Positions 5,817 to 5,888 of a DNA stretch of 5,888 nucleotides are shown here, piece by piece; position 1 is the stretch's first letter, and the number at the start of each line of letters is the position of its first letter. Source of the stretch: Candidatus Methanocomedens sp. (GTDB lineage: Archaea; Halobacteriota; Methanosarcinia; Methanosarcinales; Methanocomedenaceae); assembly GCA_013374385.1 (NCBI GenBank), contig QBUR01000121.1:1-5888 (forward strand), written 5' to 3'. The translations under genes and the position numbers were made by a program. The notes under the pieces are model-generated. The model saw only the letters and a program-made list of their open reading frames with translations. It had not been told where the DNA came from and searched no databases.

Positions 5817-5888
5817 TTAAGATTTGATGTAAAGGGCACTGTTCCAAAAATCAGTTATTTTGTTGACACCGACTTTAGGTAAAATCTG
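5817..5888 (-). CDS. C-terminal end of an unidentified minus-strand gene (cut by window edge)
   Basis: The minus-strand frame from the window edge to a TAA (minus strand, at 5817-5819) reads 23 residues without interruption: QILPKVGVNKITDFW followed by NSALYIKS. The residue mix is protein-like and the frame is open to the edge. If real, the gene converges on valS with a gap of only 35 bases. Twenty-three residues are too few to name a family. A remnant at the end of a mobile element is an alternative that the missing sequence would settle. Confidence 0.45.
   Translation of the reverse strand, partial: QILPKVGVNKITDFWNSALYIKS

Overview
The window looks like a piece of a mesophilic euryarchaeal chromosome, probably a methanogen or methanotroph related to Methanosarcinales. 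The evidence is the archaeal-type phosphopantetheine adenylyltransferase (the COG1019 kind), an archaeal-style valyl-tRNA synthetase with an HIGN signature, a signal-peptide/TM/winged-helix membrane regulator of a sort common in Euryarchaeota, and several starts that have an AT-rich TATA-like box about 30 bases upstream and no Shine-Dalgarno. The lineage is inferred from gene style; nothing in the window fixes the genus.

Layout. Positions 25-237 hold a small DUF2283 gene. Positions 238-1218 hold no intact gene but are full of debris and repeats: a small perfect hairpin (261-278), two diverged direct-repeat copies (371-510 and 739-866) that both begin with a potential hairpin, a near-perfect 19-bp-arm palindromic element between them (589-649), a C-rich tract (661-750), and what look like the C-terminal ends of two divergent genes abutting near 1005. 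From 1219 to 5781 four genes run on the plus strand: a membrane-anchored winged-helix protein, a YdjM/DUF457-type membrane metal-dependent hydrolase, coaD and valS. At the right edge (5817-5888) the C-terminus of an unidentified minus-strand gene converges on valS.

Function. coaD (coenzyme A synthesis) and valS (Val-tRNA charging and editing) are housekeeping genes. They are separated by an 81-base gap that carries its own TATA-like boxes, an operator-like inverted repeat and an SD, so valS may be transcribed separately. The two membrane proteins upstream could form one transcription unit with coaD (gaps of 50 and 34 bases), but no functional link among them can be read from the sequence. The most unusual gene is the 269-residue protein at 1219-2028, which appears to join an exported carboxypeptidase-regulatory-like beta domain to a cytoplasmic winged helix through one TM segment. 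The most unusual DNA is the repeat-rich noncoding stretch before it. I saw no convincing new multi-gene system.
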